Below are positions 7,072-13,756 of a DNA stretch of 13,756 bases, one piece after another; position 1 is the stretch's first letter; every line of letters begins with the position of its first letter. Below the pieces are notes generated by a model, which ran no database searches, was not told the origin of the DNA, and saw only the letters and a program-made list of their open reading frames with translations. The stretch is from Methylococcaceae bacterium (GTDB lineage: Bacteria; Pseudomonadota; Gammaproteobacteria; Methylococcales; Methylomonadaceae). The position numbers were made by a program, and so were the translations under genes. Location of the stretch: contig WTBX01000274.1 in the NCBI GenBank assembly GCA_013138855.1, positions 1 through 13,756 of the forward strand, written 5' to 3'.

Positions 7072-8169
7072 TCAATAAGTATCTATAATTTTATGCTCTT
7101 CTCTCGGCCATGCGTTAAGTACAGATTTAACCAACGTCGCTAATGGAATCGCAAAAAACACCCCCCAAAATCCCCACATTCCCCCAAAAAATAAAATCGC
7201 TACAATAATAGCAATAGGATGAAGGTTAACGGCCTCTGAAAATAATAAAGGCACTAACACCACCCCATCTATTGCTTGAATAATGGAATAGGCAACAACA
7301 ATATAGATGAAATGGTCACTGCTTATTCCCCACTGTGCATAGGCAACACCCAAAACAGGGAAAGTTACCAAGGTTGCACCTACATAGGGAATAATCACCG
7401 ACAAACCCATTAATACGGCGAGTAACATCGAATAATTTAAATCTAATGCCGAAAACGTCGCATAACTCGCAGCCCATAATAAGAAAACCTCTACAAATTT
7501 TCCGCGTACATAATTAGCAATTTGTATATCAACTTCCTTCCAGACCTGTGTGGTTAGATGACGATCTCTAGGAGTGTATTGTAAAAACCAATTTAATAGC
7601 ATTGTTTTATCTTTTAAAAAGAAAAACACCATTAATGGCACTAAAAATAAATAAATCATCGCAGACACTAAGCCTACAACAGAAGCCGCTGAGCCTGAAA
7701 TAATCTCTTGCCCATATTTAAGTAATTCATTTTGTACCGAAACCATAAACTCTCCCACACTTTCCTCAGACATTATTTTCGGATACATCTGCGGTAGGCG
7801 CATGATTTCAGCTTGAACACTCGTCACCATTTTAGGAATACGGCGTACTAATTGAATGGTTTGCGAAGAAAGCATCGGCATCAACACAAACAGAAAAAAA
7901 CCTAAACAAGTCATAAATGTAGTAAATACACTGTAAACAGCCAGTAAGCGCGGGATTTTTTTCTTTTCTGCCTTAACAATCAAGCCATTTAACAAATAAG
8001 CTATCACAATAGAAGCAAAAACAGGCATCAACAAGTCGGCTAAAAAATAAAACAATAACGAGCCAAATAATAGAATAATAGCTAAGGCGACTGTTTGCGA
8101 ATTAGGTAAAAAACGTCGTAACCGTGTGCTGATGAAATTGAAACTTGATGAATTTGAGAAGCTTGTCAT
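7072..8169 (-). CDS. AI-2E/PerM-family membrane transporter
   Basis: About 365 residues with roughly eight predicted membrane spans: two or three near the N-terminus, a soluble stretch around residues 95-150, then a group of five running to the C-terminus. The I-P-Y-V-G-A motif and the C-terminal F-G-G-M-W-G-F-W-G-V-F-F-A-I-P block are typical of the family once called UPF0118. Members have been linked to autoinducer-2 export or to sodium/proton exchange, so the substrate here cannot be stated. The start is uncertain. I chose the ATG at 8169 because it removes an extra hydrophobic N-terminus and gives M-T-S-F-S-N. An in-frame ATG at 8214 would add 15 residues (380 in total). Neither has a clear ribosome site, and a TATAAT lies only 10 bases before the ATG at 8169. 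It is transcribed alone, divergent from the glycosylase gene. Confidence 0.87.
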   Translation of the reverse strand: MTSFSNSSSFNFISTRLRRFLPNSQTVALAIILLFGSLLFYFLADLLMPVFASIVIAYLLNGLIVKAEKKKIPRLLAVYSVFTTFMTCLGFFLFVLMPMLSSQTIQLVRRIPKMVTSVQAEIMRLPQMYPKIMSEESVGEFMVSVQNELLKYGQEIISGSAASVVGLVSAMIYLFLVPLMVFFFLKDKTMLLNWFLQYTPRDRHLTTQVWKEVDIQIANYVRGKFVEVFLLWAASYATFSALDLNYSMLLAVLMGLSVIIPYVGATLVTFPVLGVAYAQWGISSDHFIYIVVAYSIIQAIDGVVLVPLLFSEAVNLHPIAIIVAILFFGGMWGFWGVFFAIPLATLVKSVLNAWPREEHKIIDTY

Positions 8170-8390
8170 GACAATAACTATTATATCCAATATAAAGGGG
8201 GTTAACGACAGCATAAGGCTTGCTGCTTATTATATTCGCTATCCATCCTTGAGAGTAATAAATAAAACAATAGCTTATAATACCATTATGATTTATAGGG
8301 TATTAGACCGTATTCTCACGCGCTTTTACCGTATTTAAACAACTGTTAAATAGTTGAATATTTTGTAGCAGCTATTGCAAGGAATATCTA

Positions 8391-8396
8391 TATAAT
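8391..8396 (+). promoter_or_regulatory. Possible -10 box for the udg-rimI unit
   Basis: A perfect TATAAT lies 34 bases before the glycosylase ATG. No good -35 box is found at the usual distance, so the site may need an activator or may be chance in AT-rich DNA. The rest of the 8215-8430 gap shows no gene or repeat. Confidence 0.35.
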
Positions 8397-8430
8397 AGCG
8401 AATTGTTTTGACGCTTTAGATTCTTTACTT

Positions 8431-9177
8431 ATGGATAATACAACACGCTTGCAATACCTTGAGGCTATGGGAATCGACAGTTGGATGCCTAAAACTCAAG
8501 CGGCAAATCCAATAGATGCGGTCACAGAAGTTATTACGCCTGTCGTTGAAGCTGAATCACAAGCTAACATTGTTTCACAAGCAGTCATTAATCCTGTGGT
8601 TGAATCTCCAGAAATAATGGAAGTTAAGGATAATTGGGAGACATTAGAGCGAGAGCTTAAAGGGTGTCAAAAATGCGAACTCGCTAAAACCCGCACCCAA
8701 ACCATTTTAGGCGTAGGAAATAAGAATGCGGAGTGGCTATTTATTGGTGAAGATCCTGATGAACACGAAGATTCCCAAGGTGAACCGTTTGTCGATAATA
8801 TCGGTTTATTGTTTACTGAAATGCTGAGATCATTAGGACTAAAAAGAGAACAGGTCTTTATGACTAATATTTTAAAATGCAGACCCCCTGATGATAGAGC
8901 CGTAAAAGCAGGAGAACTCAGTGGGTGTCATGACTATTTAATGCGTCAGAAAGCCTTACTCAAACCCAAAATTATGGTCGCGGTCGGTAGAGTTGCCGCA
9001 CAACAATTATTAAAAACATCGCAGCCCTTAAAAGAGCTTCGTGGAGTCGTTCATCAAGTGGATAATACGCCTTTGGTCGTGGTTTATCATCCTGCTTATT
9101 TATTGCGTTCGCTCACCAAAAAACGCGCGGCCTGGCAAGATTTGCAATTTGCTTTAAAAACTTATCAACACTTATAA
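8431..9177 (+). CDS. Family 4 (Fe-S) uracil-DNA glycosylase
   Basis: A 248-residue protein that should remove uracil from DNA in base-excision repair. Four cysteines suited to a 4Fe-4S cluster are visible: Cys79 and Cys82 (C-Q-K-C), Cys150 (N-I-L-K-C-R-P-P) and Cys166 (G-C-H-D). Motif 1 reads G-E-D-P-D-E-H-E-D (residues 106-114), the uracil-stacking region Q-G-E-P-F-V follows, and motif 2 is H-P-A-Y-L-L-R with His220. The first 65 residues form a low-complexity linker after an R-L-Q-Y-L-E-A-M-G-I start seen in gammaproteobacterial homologues, which supports the ATG at 8431 despite no ribosome site. In motif 1, two usual residues (G-E-A-P-G) are replaced by aspartates, which is unusual. The stop is 5 bases before the RimI-like gene, so the two are probably co-transcribed. 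Confidence 0.9.
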   Translation: MDNTTRLQYLEAMGIDSWMPKTQAANPIDAVTEVITPVVEAESQANIVSQAVINPVVESPEIMEVKDNWETLERELKGCQKCELAKTRTQTILGVGNKNAEWLFIGEDPDEHEDSQGEPFVDNIGLLFTEMLRSLGLKREQVFMTNILKCRPPDDRAVKAGELSGCHDYLMRQKALLKPKIMVAVGRVAAQQLLKTSQPLKELRGVVHQVDNTPLVVVYHPAYLLRSLTKKRAAWQDLQFALKTYQHL

Positions 9178-9182
9178 AAATA

Positions 9183-9734
9183 ATGAAATTATTAAGACAA
9201 CTTAAAGATTTTGTCACTTACGATGCAGACAGAGAGTTTTACGCTAAAGTTTTTCCTGAATCCGTCACTAAAGTTGATTTAATGCGCTTACGAAAAATGG
9301 AACGAGAAGATTTGCCTCAAGTTTTAAAAATAGAGGCTAACAATTATCAATATCCGTGGAGCGAAAATATTTTCAATGATTGCTTTACCGCCATTAGTTA
9401 CACTTGCTGGATTTGCGAAGATGATGAAAATATTATTGGCTATGCTATTTTATCGGTCGCTGCGGGTGAGTCGCATATTATGAATATTTCGGTCGATCCA
9501 GAAGCTCAAGGCTTAGGGGTCGGTAAAAAAATGATGGAGCATTTAATCGAAATTGCGCGTAAAAAAGCTGAAACTATGTTTTTAGAAGTGAGACCCTCGA
9601 ATGAAGGTGCAATTGCCTTGTATGGTAAATTAGGCTTTAATGAAGTGGGGCTTAGAAAAGGTTATTATCCTGCGGCGAATAATGAACGTGAAGATGCGGT
9701 GATATTGGCGTTGGAGCTGGTTAGCTTGTTTTAA
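9183..9734 (+). CDS. rimI: RimI-like GNAT acetyltransferase
   Basis: A 183-residue GNAT protein. The acetyl-CoA loop is M-N-I-S-V-D-P-E-A-Q-G-L-G-V-G, and the C-terminal L-E-V-R-P-S-N-E-G-A-I-A-L-Y-G-K-L-G-F with G-Y-Y-P are typical of RimI, which acetylates the N-terminal alanine of ribosomal protein S18. The usual core start L-R-x-M-x-x-x-D-L-P, with Y-P-W after it, begins only at about residue 36, so this protein has roughly 33 extra N-terminal residues. An in-frame ATG at 9282 would give the usual length of about 150. Neither start has a clear ribosome site, but the ATG at 9183 is 5 bases after the glycosylase stop, which fits translational coupling. A palindromic element begins right at the stop codon. 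Another GNAT substrate cannot be excluded. Confidence 0.85.
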   Translation: MKLLRQLKDFVTYDADREFYAKVFPESVTKVDLMRLRKMEREDLPQVLKIEANNYQYPWSENIFNDCFTAISYTCWICEDDENIIGYAILSVAAGESHIMNISVDPEAQGLGVGKKMMEHLIEIARKKAETMFLEVRPSNEGAIALYGKLGFNEVGLRKGYYPAANNEREDAVILALELVSLF

Positions 9735-9839
9735 GTAAGTGTTCAGTCCCCCTCTTAAAAAAAAGAGGGGTTAGGGGAGATTTTATTAAATAAATGCCCC
9801 TCAATCCCCCTTTTCCAAAGGGGGAGGTGAATACTTACT
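9734..9839. repeat. 106-bp MITE-like inverted-repeat element
   Basis: The ends AGTAAGTGTTCA (9734-9745) and TGAATACTTACT (9828-9839) are inverted repeats with one mismatch. Inside are two G/C-rich hairpins: CCCCTCTT/AAGAGGGG (9749-9770) and CCCCCTTT/AAAGGGGG (9806-9824). The left end overlaps the last base of the rimI stop codon, so the element may now serve as the 3' end of that transcript. There is no coding capacity. Confidence 0.75.
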
Positions 9840-9875
9840 GCTTTAAACTATCGTGTATAGAAAATGAATTAGCAA

Positions 9876-10024
9876 CTCAGGCGGAGTCGCGACTTTTAGT
9901 CGCGCACGAAGTTTCAGGAATGAGCTTTAAAACACGCTGATTTTAACCGCTCTAATGTATAAACTTTAACGGTGTTTTTCAGGTCTGGTGCGCGACTAAA
10001 AGTCGCGCCTCCCTATAGCCTGAG
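9876..10024. repeat. 149-bp inverted-repeat element with GCGACTAAAAGTCGC cores
   Basis: CTCAGGC (9876-9882) and GCCTGAG (10018-10024) flank two 25-bp arms, 9883-9907 and 9988-10012, that are reverse complements with one mismatch. Each arm contains a palindrome of the form GCGACT-n-AGTCGC, so each can fold alone or the two can pair with each other. With the element at 9734-9839 it fills almost the whole gap between the convergent rimI and mxaJ-like genes. No coding capacity was seen. Confidence 0.8.
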
Positions 10025-10037
10025 CAATTACATTAAA

Positions 10038-10895
10038 CTAATCATCATCGTCATGCGGTTTCTGCGCTGGAATCGGCAACAATGGAATTTGATAACTTTT
10101 TATAATTTCATTAATCTGCATCTGATTCTCAACAATCAGTTTATCTAATACGACCTTACGTTGTTTATCTCCATAACGTACTCCCATCGCCATCGAAAAA
10201 TCATATTTTACTGCTTTAGTCGATTGCATAGGCAAGGCGATATAGCTCTCTTTCGGGCTTTGCGAAAGTATATAACCCGCCATCGGCCCCCAAACAATTG
10301 CCATGTCGATTTTTTTGGCTTTTAAATCTTTCTCAATCGTCATCGCGACATTATTTTCATCATCACCCGTCATGGTTTGATAAGGAACGCCTTGATCTAG
10401 CAAACCTTGTTGTTGCAGCCATGTTGTCCCAGGTCCTCTATCAAACATCGCTATTTTTAATTGCTCTTGTTTAACTAAAGGTAAGACTGAGATTTGCTCT
10501 GGTGAACTAATTTCATCAAAACCACGGCCTTTGGCAATCAGCATTACATATTGTGAGTGATAATAAGGTTGTGTGGTTAGGGTTAATTCATAGCCCGCAG
10601 GAACGCCCATCACTACGTCACATTTATATTCGCCACTCCCGTCTTCTAGCTCGACTCTTAAGGTATTTCTAATAAAGCCGATACGTTGTGGAAACCATGT
10701 GTATTCGACTTCTTGCCCTAGTTTTTCAGCAAAAAGCGCGGCGATTTTATTTTCAAACCCATCGAGTTTTTTTGTAGAATACGGAGGGTTTAAAGGGTCA
10801 GCACAGACTTTAAATTTATCGGCGGCTGCGGTGTAACTGGTCGCGCTTAATAACAACGCGCTAATCATAGTGACAAGACGATGATTGAATTTCAT
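10038..10895 (-). CDS. MxaJ/XoxJ-like periplasmic substrate-binding protein
   Basis: A 285-residue protein with a signal peptide (positive start, hydrophobic residues 8-20, likely cleavage after T-A-A-A near residue 25). The mature part opens K-F-K-V-C-A-D-P-L-N-P-P-Y-S and continues with G-F-E-N-K-I-A, Y-T-W-F-P-Q-R, G-F-I-R-N-T-L and C-D-V-V-M-G-V-P-A-G-Y-E. These are signatures of the group of solute-binding-like proteins associated with quinoprotein (PQQ) dehydrogenases, which includes MxaJ and XoxJ. XoxJ/MxaJ are thought to help load or activate methanol dehydrogenase in the periplasm. The C-terminus ends in H-D-D-D-D, an unusual acidic tail. The ribosome site AAGGA lies 7 bases before the ATG. 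No mxaF, xoxF or cytochrome gene is adjacent in the window. It is divergent from the sensor kinase and convergent with rimI. Which dehydrogenase it serves is unknown. Confidence 0.88.
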   Translation of the reverse strand: MKFNHRLVTMISALLLSATSYTAAADKFKVCADPLNPPYSTKKLDGFENKIAALFAEKLGQEVEYTWFPQRIGFIRNTLRVELEDGSGEYKCDVVMGVPAGYELTLTTQPYYHSQYVMLIAKGRGFDEISSPEQISVLPLVKQEQLKIAMFDRGPGTTWLQQQGLLDQGVPYQTMTGDDENNVAMTIEKDLKAKKIDMAIVWGPMAGYILSQSPKESYIALPMQSTKAVKYDFSMAMGVRYGDKQRKVVLDKLIVENQMQINEIIKSYQIPLLPIPAQKPHDDDD

Positions 10896-11005
10896 TCCTA
10901 CTTCCTTAATTTTTTAAATACGGTATTGATAATGTTGTTTTTTTAACTAATATTACCTAAAATTGATTTTCCACGATAAATACGAAAGGCTTGAAAAGCA
11001 CATAA

Positions 11006-11128
11006 GGCTGGCGGCTAGCTGAAAGACGTAGTCTTTTGGGTAGCTGCCAGTCTCCCTCTCCATATATTAATAGAGCGTGGGGACTGGCAGCAAGCCAAAG
11101 GGCTTAGCCCTTCAGCTTGCCGCCAGTC
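11006..11128. repeat. Head-to-head pair of 47-nt hairpin repeats (REP/BIME-like)
   Basis: Two 47-nt units, 11006-11052 (plus orientation) and 11082-11128 (reverse orientation), match at 37 of 47 positions once the second is reversed. Each folds into an imperfect 22- to 23-bp stem, starting GRCTGGCGGC and ending GCTGCCAGTC, with a tiny loop. A 29-base spacer separates them. The copies differ by three fully compensated pair changes and share the same G-T wobble pairs. The pair lies in the 540-base gap between the mxaJ-like gene and the kinase. Confidence 0.85.
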
Positions 11129-11159
11129 TTTTAACCACACAGGTAGAAATTTTTAAACC

Positions 11160-11186
11160 TTCATGTTCTTCATGCACTTCATGGTA
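11160..11186. repeat. Short tandem repeat, three TTCATGnnn units
   Basis: Three consecutive 9-base units, TTCATGTTC, TTCATGCAC and TTCATGGTA, lie between the paired hairpins and the kinase upstream region. On the minus strand they read as repeated ATGAA. No coding frame of useful length runs through them. Confidence 0.5.
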
Positions 11187-11236
11187 AAAATAGAAACTTT
11201 TTGAATTAATTTTTACATCAAGCTCATTTTAAAAGA

Positions 11237-11312
11237 GGTCAGCTAATACAGTTTCACCGTTTGACAATCCGACCAAAGAGGGTTAAACAATAAAACATAA
11301 AATTAGCTGACC
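11237..11312. repeat. 11-bp inverted repeat enclosing a possible promoter
   Basis: GGTCAGCTAAT (11237-11247) and ATTAGCTGACC (11302-11312) are perfect reverse complements 54 bases apart. Between them is a consensus -35 hexamer, TTGACA (11261-11266), on the plus strand, with only a weak -10 (TAAACA) 17 bases later. The region could be a 76-bp mobile fragment or a control region of the kinase gene, whose ATG is 124 bases further on. Confidence 0.45.
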
Positions 11313-11435
11313 AAGCGACAAAGATACCATATTACGATATTAAAAAAGTAACGGTTAAAGAAAAATCGTTATTTAAATTACGGAGACGTGATATTTTATC
11401 GTTTCTTTGGTTTTATTTTATAACTGCGATAAAAC

Positions 11436-13756
11436 ATGATTCGAGCCATTTTTTCAAATATTCAAAACCCTTGGATTTATACGGCTCAAGTGCTGTTATT
11501 AGCGGCTTGCTATTTTATTTCTGGTGAAGCCAGCTTCTCTCTTACCGTTTCTCATAGCATCGTCACCCTTGTTGTTTTTGCCGCAGAAGGCTTTGCTTTG
11601 GCTGCGGTCATCTTGTTTGGCAGCAAAATCGCGCTAGGTATTTTTTTAGGGCAATTGCTACTCGCATTAAATAATGGTTTGGCATGGGAACTGGCTTTAG
11701 GAATTTCCGTCATTAATAGTCTTGAGGCAATACTTGGAGGAATTTTATTCAGGTACTTTCGCCTAAATGCGAGACTGGAGAGCATGTTTGATATTAGTAC
11801 ATTATTAGTGCTGATATTTTTAGTTTTACAACCCTTTAGTGCCAGCTTTGGAATATTGTTGCTTTGGAGTGCTAATGTCATTGAAACGGCTAATTTAAAA
11901 GTAGCTTGGTTCTCGTGGTGGTTTGGTAATTCCTTAGGGCAAGTCTTAATTACGCCCATGCTGTTAACCTTTTTTAATCAAGATAGACCATTAAAACAAT
12001 CCTGTTATAAAGTCTTATTTATTTCTTTGCTGATTACCCCTGTAAGCTTGCTGATTTTGTCACAATCGCAAAGTAGTATGATGCTTGCTTTTGCCGTGAC
12101 AACACCGTTATTAATTTTAATCGCTATAAATTTAGATATGAATGCCGCGACTTTAGCGACGGTAATTTTTTCTATGGTGGCATTATTTTATACCCATAAT
12201 GGTCAAGGGGTATTTGTTAGGCATGGCTTAACCTTAATTCAAGATCTTAATATTTTCTTACTCGGTATAGCATTATGCGCTCAATTTGTTGCTGCAATAC
12301 TCAGTGAGCGAAAACAAATGGAGCAAGCTTTACGCAACAGTGAGAAAAAATTTCGTGCCATTATTAATAGTTCACCTGTGCCTATGGCATTAAATGATGC
12401 GCAGCAAAAAATCACCTTGTTAAATCCTGCGTTTATTAAAACATTTGCTTATACCTTGGAAGATATTCCAACACTTAGCGAATGGTGGCCAAAAGCCTAT
12501 CCTGATGAAAATTACCGTACATGGGTAGCAGATACTTGGAATCAACATTTTGAATCAGCTAAACAACAAAACGTAGATTTTGACCCCATAGAACTTAATA
12601 TTTGCTGTAATAATGGCGATTTTAAAACAGTTTTAGCCTCGGCGACGGTGATTGAAAATAATTTCCAAGGCGAACATTTAGTGTTGTTGTATGACATCAC
12701 TGAGCGTAAATACAATGAAGAACGCATTAAACTTTGTCAGTCTTATGGTGGAATTGGCATCTGGGAGGCTAATTTACAGACTAATCAACAAATTTGGTCA
12801 GAAGAAGTTTTTAATCTGTTAGGATTTCCAAGAACAAGCCAGCCGACATGGGATGAATTTCTTGCCGCGATTCATCCTGAGGATAAACAACGGGTTGTTG
12901 ACAAAACCACCGCACATTTGGTCAATGATGAAGAGTATAAAGTTGAATATCGAATTATTACAAAAGATAAATCAATACGTTGGATGCGCTCTGCGGGAGG
13001 GGTTGAAAAAAACAGCGAGGGCGAAGCTATTTATTTTAGAGGCATTGTTCACGATATTAGTGAACGTAAACAAGCCGAAAACGCATTAGCAGAAAGTAAA
13101 CGCTATTTTGAAGCCTTAGTGTCGATTAGCCCTGTTGGAGTGTTTCAATTCGACGCGACAGGAAAGTGTTTATATGTAAATTCGCGCTGGTCTGAAATTA
13201 CAGGGTTAAGCTTGAAACAGGCATTAGGTAATGGTTGGAGTAAAGGTTTACACCCAAAAGATAAAAAGCGTGTTTTTGCTGAGTGGCAAAACGCAACATT
13301 AGAAAAGCATCCTTTCTTGCTTGAATACCGCTTTTTACATCCAGATGGTGCGGAATTTTGGGTGTTGGGTCAATCGGTTGCCATGTCGGATGCTAATGGA
13401 ACAATCACAGGTTATATGGGAACTATTACCGATATTACGAAACACAAGAAAATAGAGAAAGAGTTACAACGCTCAAATGCGGATTTAGAACAGTTTGCTT
13501 ATGCGGTGTCTCATGATATGCGTCAACCGTTACGGATGGTAAGCAGTTATTTAAAACTACTGGAAAATGCTTTAGCAGAAGAATTAAATGCTGACACACA
13601 AAAATTATTTGATTTTGCTATGGATGGCTCAAAACGCATGGATGAAATGATTTTAGCGTTATTAGATTTTTCCAGAGTGGGGCGTAAAACCGAAGAGATG
13701 AAGCTCATTGACACCCGTTCTTCATTAGATGAAGCGTTAGCCTTTCTCGCGCCAGA
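11436..13756 (+). CDS. MASE1-PAS-PAS-PAS sensor histidine kinase, 3' end outside window
   Basis: An open frame of 773 codons with no stop before the right edge. Residues 12-285 form a multi-span MASE1 sensor region, including the conserved W-F-S-W-W-F-G-N-S-L-G-Q-V-L-I-T-P. Three PAS domains follow (about 300-424, 430-544 and 548-670), ending at D420-I-T-E-R-K, D540-I-S-E-R-K and D666-I-T-K. The second has a PAS_3-like H-P-E-D, the third W-S-E-I-T-G and L-H-P-K-D. Then comes a phytochrome-kinase type dimerisation domain, F-A-Y-A-V-S-H-D-M-R-Q-P-L, with phospho-acceptor His693. The ATPase domain should lie beyond the edge; a receiver domain is possible. The ATG at 11436 is the first start after in-frame stops at 11421 and 11430, but it lacks a good ribosome site. 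It is divergent from the mxaJ-like gene. The signal and response regulator are unknown. Confidence 0.92.
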   Translation, partial: MIRAIFSNIQNPWIYTAQVLLLAACYFISGEASFSLTVSHSIVTLVVFAAEGFALAAVILFGSKIALGIFLGQLLLALNNGLAWELALGISVINSLEAILGGILFRYFRLNARLESMFDISTLLVLIFLVLQPFSASFGILLLWSANVIETANLKVAWFSWWFGNSLGQVLITPMLLTFFNQDRPLKQSCYKVLFISLLITPVSLLILSQSQSSMMLAFAVTTPLLILIAINLDMNAATLATVIFSMVALFYTHNGQGVFVRHGLTLIQDLNIFLLGIALCAQFVAAILSERKQMEQALRNSEKKFRAIINSSPVPMALNDAQQKITLLNPAFIKTFAYTLEDIPTLSEWWPKAYPDENYRTWVADTWNQHFESAKQQNVDFDPIELNICCNNGDFKTVLASATVIENNFQGEHLVLLYDITERKYNEERIKLCQSYGGIGIWEANLQTNQQIWSEEVFNLLGFPRTSQPTWDEFLAAIHPEDKQRVVDKTTAHLVNDEEYKVEYRIITKDKSIRWMRSAGGVEKNSEGEAIYFRGIVHDISERKQAENALAESKRYFEALVSISPVGVFQFDATGKCLYVNSRWSEITGLSLKQALGNGWSKGLHPKDKKRVFAEWQNATLEKHPFLLEYRFLHPDGAEFWVLGQSVAMSDANGTITGYMGTITDITKHKKIEKELQRSNADLEQFAYAVSHDMRQPLRMVSSYLKLLENALAEELNADTQKLFDFAMDGSKRMDEMILALLDFSRVGRKTEEMKLIDTRSSLDEALAFLAP

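Noticed and set aside
8126..8338. Open frame of 70 codons on the plus strand overlapping the permease start
   Set aside because: It overlaps the permease 5' end antisense, has no ribosome site and no recognisable protein pattern; the region is better explained as promoter DNA.
9734..10024. CRISPR-like array in the rimI-mxaJ gap
   Set aside because: The repeats are inverted, not direct, and there are no regularly spaced spacers.
11552..11959. Antisense open frame of 135 codons
   Set aside because: It is a shadow of the MASE1 region of the kinase, which is supported by conserved motifs.
12853..13089. Plus-strand open frame of 78 codons in another frame
   Set aside because: It lies wholly inside the second PAS domain of the kinase and has no ribosome site.

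Overview
The window looks like a piece of an AT-rich gammaproteobacterial chromosome, most likely from a methylotroph or methanotroph of the Methylococcales type. That placement is an inference. It rests on a periplasmic MxaJ/XoxJ-type protein (a partner of PQQ-dependent methanol dehydrogenases), on gammaproteobacterial-looking housekeeping genes, and on a two-unit AP2-like protein of a kind I associate with this group. No rRNA, tRNA, CRISPR array, transposase or phage gene was seen.

Layout. Minus strand: the first 22 codons of thymidylate synthase (thyA, running off the left edge), preceded by an AsmA-family envelope protein (327-2384). A small two-helix membrane protein (2542-2790, +) faces a 2-Cys peroxiredoxin (2856-3461, -) across a bidirectional terminator. 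Divergent from the peroxiredoxin is an AP2-like protein gene (3739-4248, +) with a structured leader. Then come phosphoglycerate kinase (4613-5791, +), a CobD-type PLP enzyme of cobamide synthesis (5879-6871, +), an AI-2E/PerM-family permease (7072-8169, -), a two-gene unit of family 4 uracil-DNA glycosylase and RimI-like acetyltransferase (8431-9734, +), the MxaJ-like protein (10038-10895, -), and a large MASE1-PAS-PAS-PAS sensor histidine kinase cut by the right edge (11436 onward, +).

Most genes are ordinary housekeeping genes that do not form one pathway. The distinctive feature is the number of non-coding palindromic elements between them: a nested 202-bp palindrome between asmA and thyA, two 33-nt palindromes flanking cobD, two back-to-back inverted-repeat elements filling the rimI-mxaJ gap, and a head-to-head pair of 47-nt hairpins between mxaJ and the kinase. 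In two of these families the copies differ by paired, compensating substitutions, so the hairpin itself seems to be conserved.

The other points of interest are the AP2-like gene with a palindromic possible operator and two mutually exclusive hairpins in its leader, a glycosylase with an altered active-site loop, and an mxaJ-like gene without its dehydrogenase but next to a sensor kinase.
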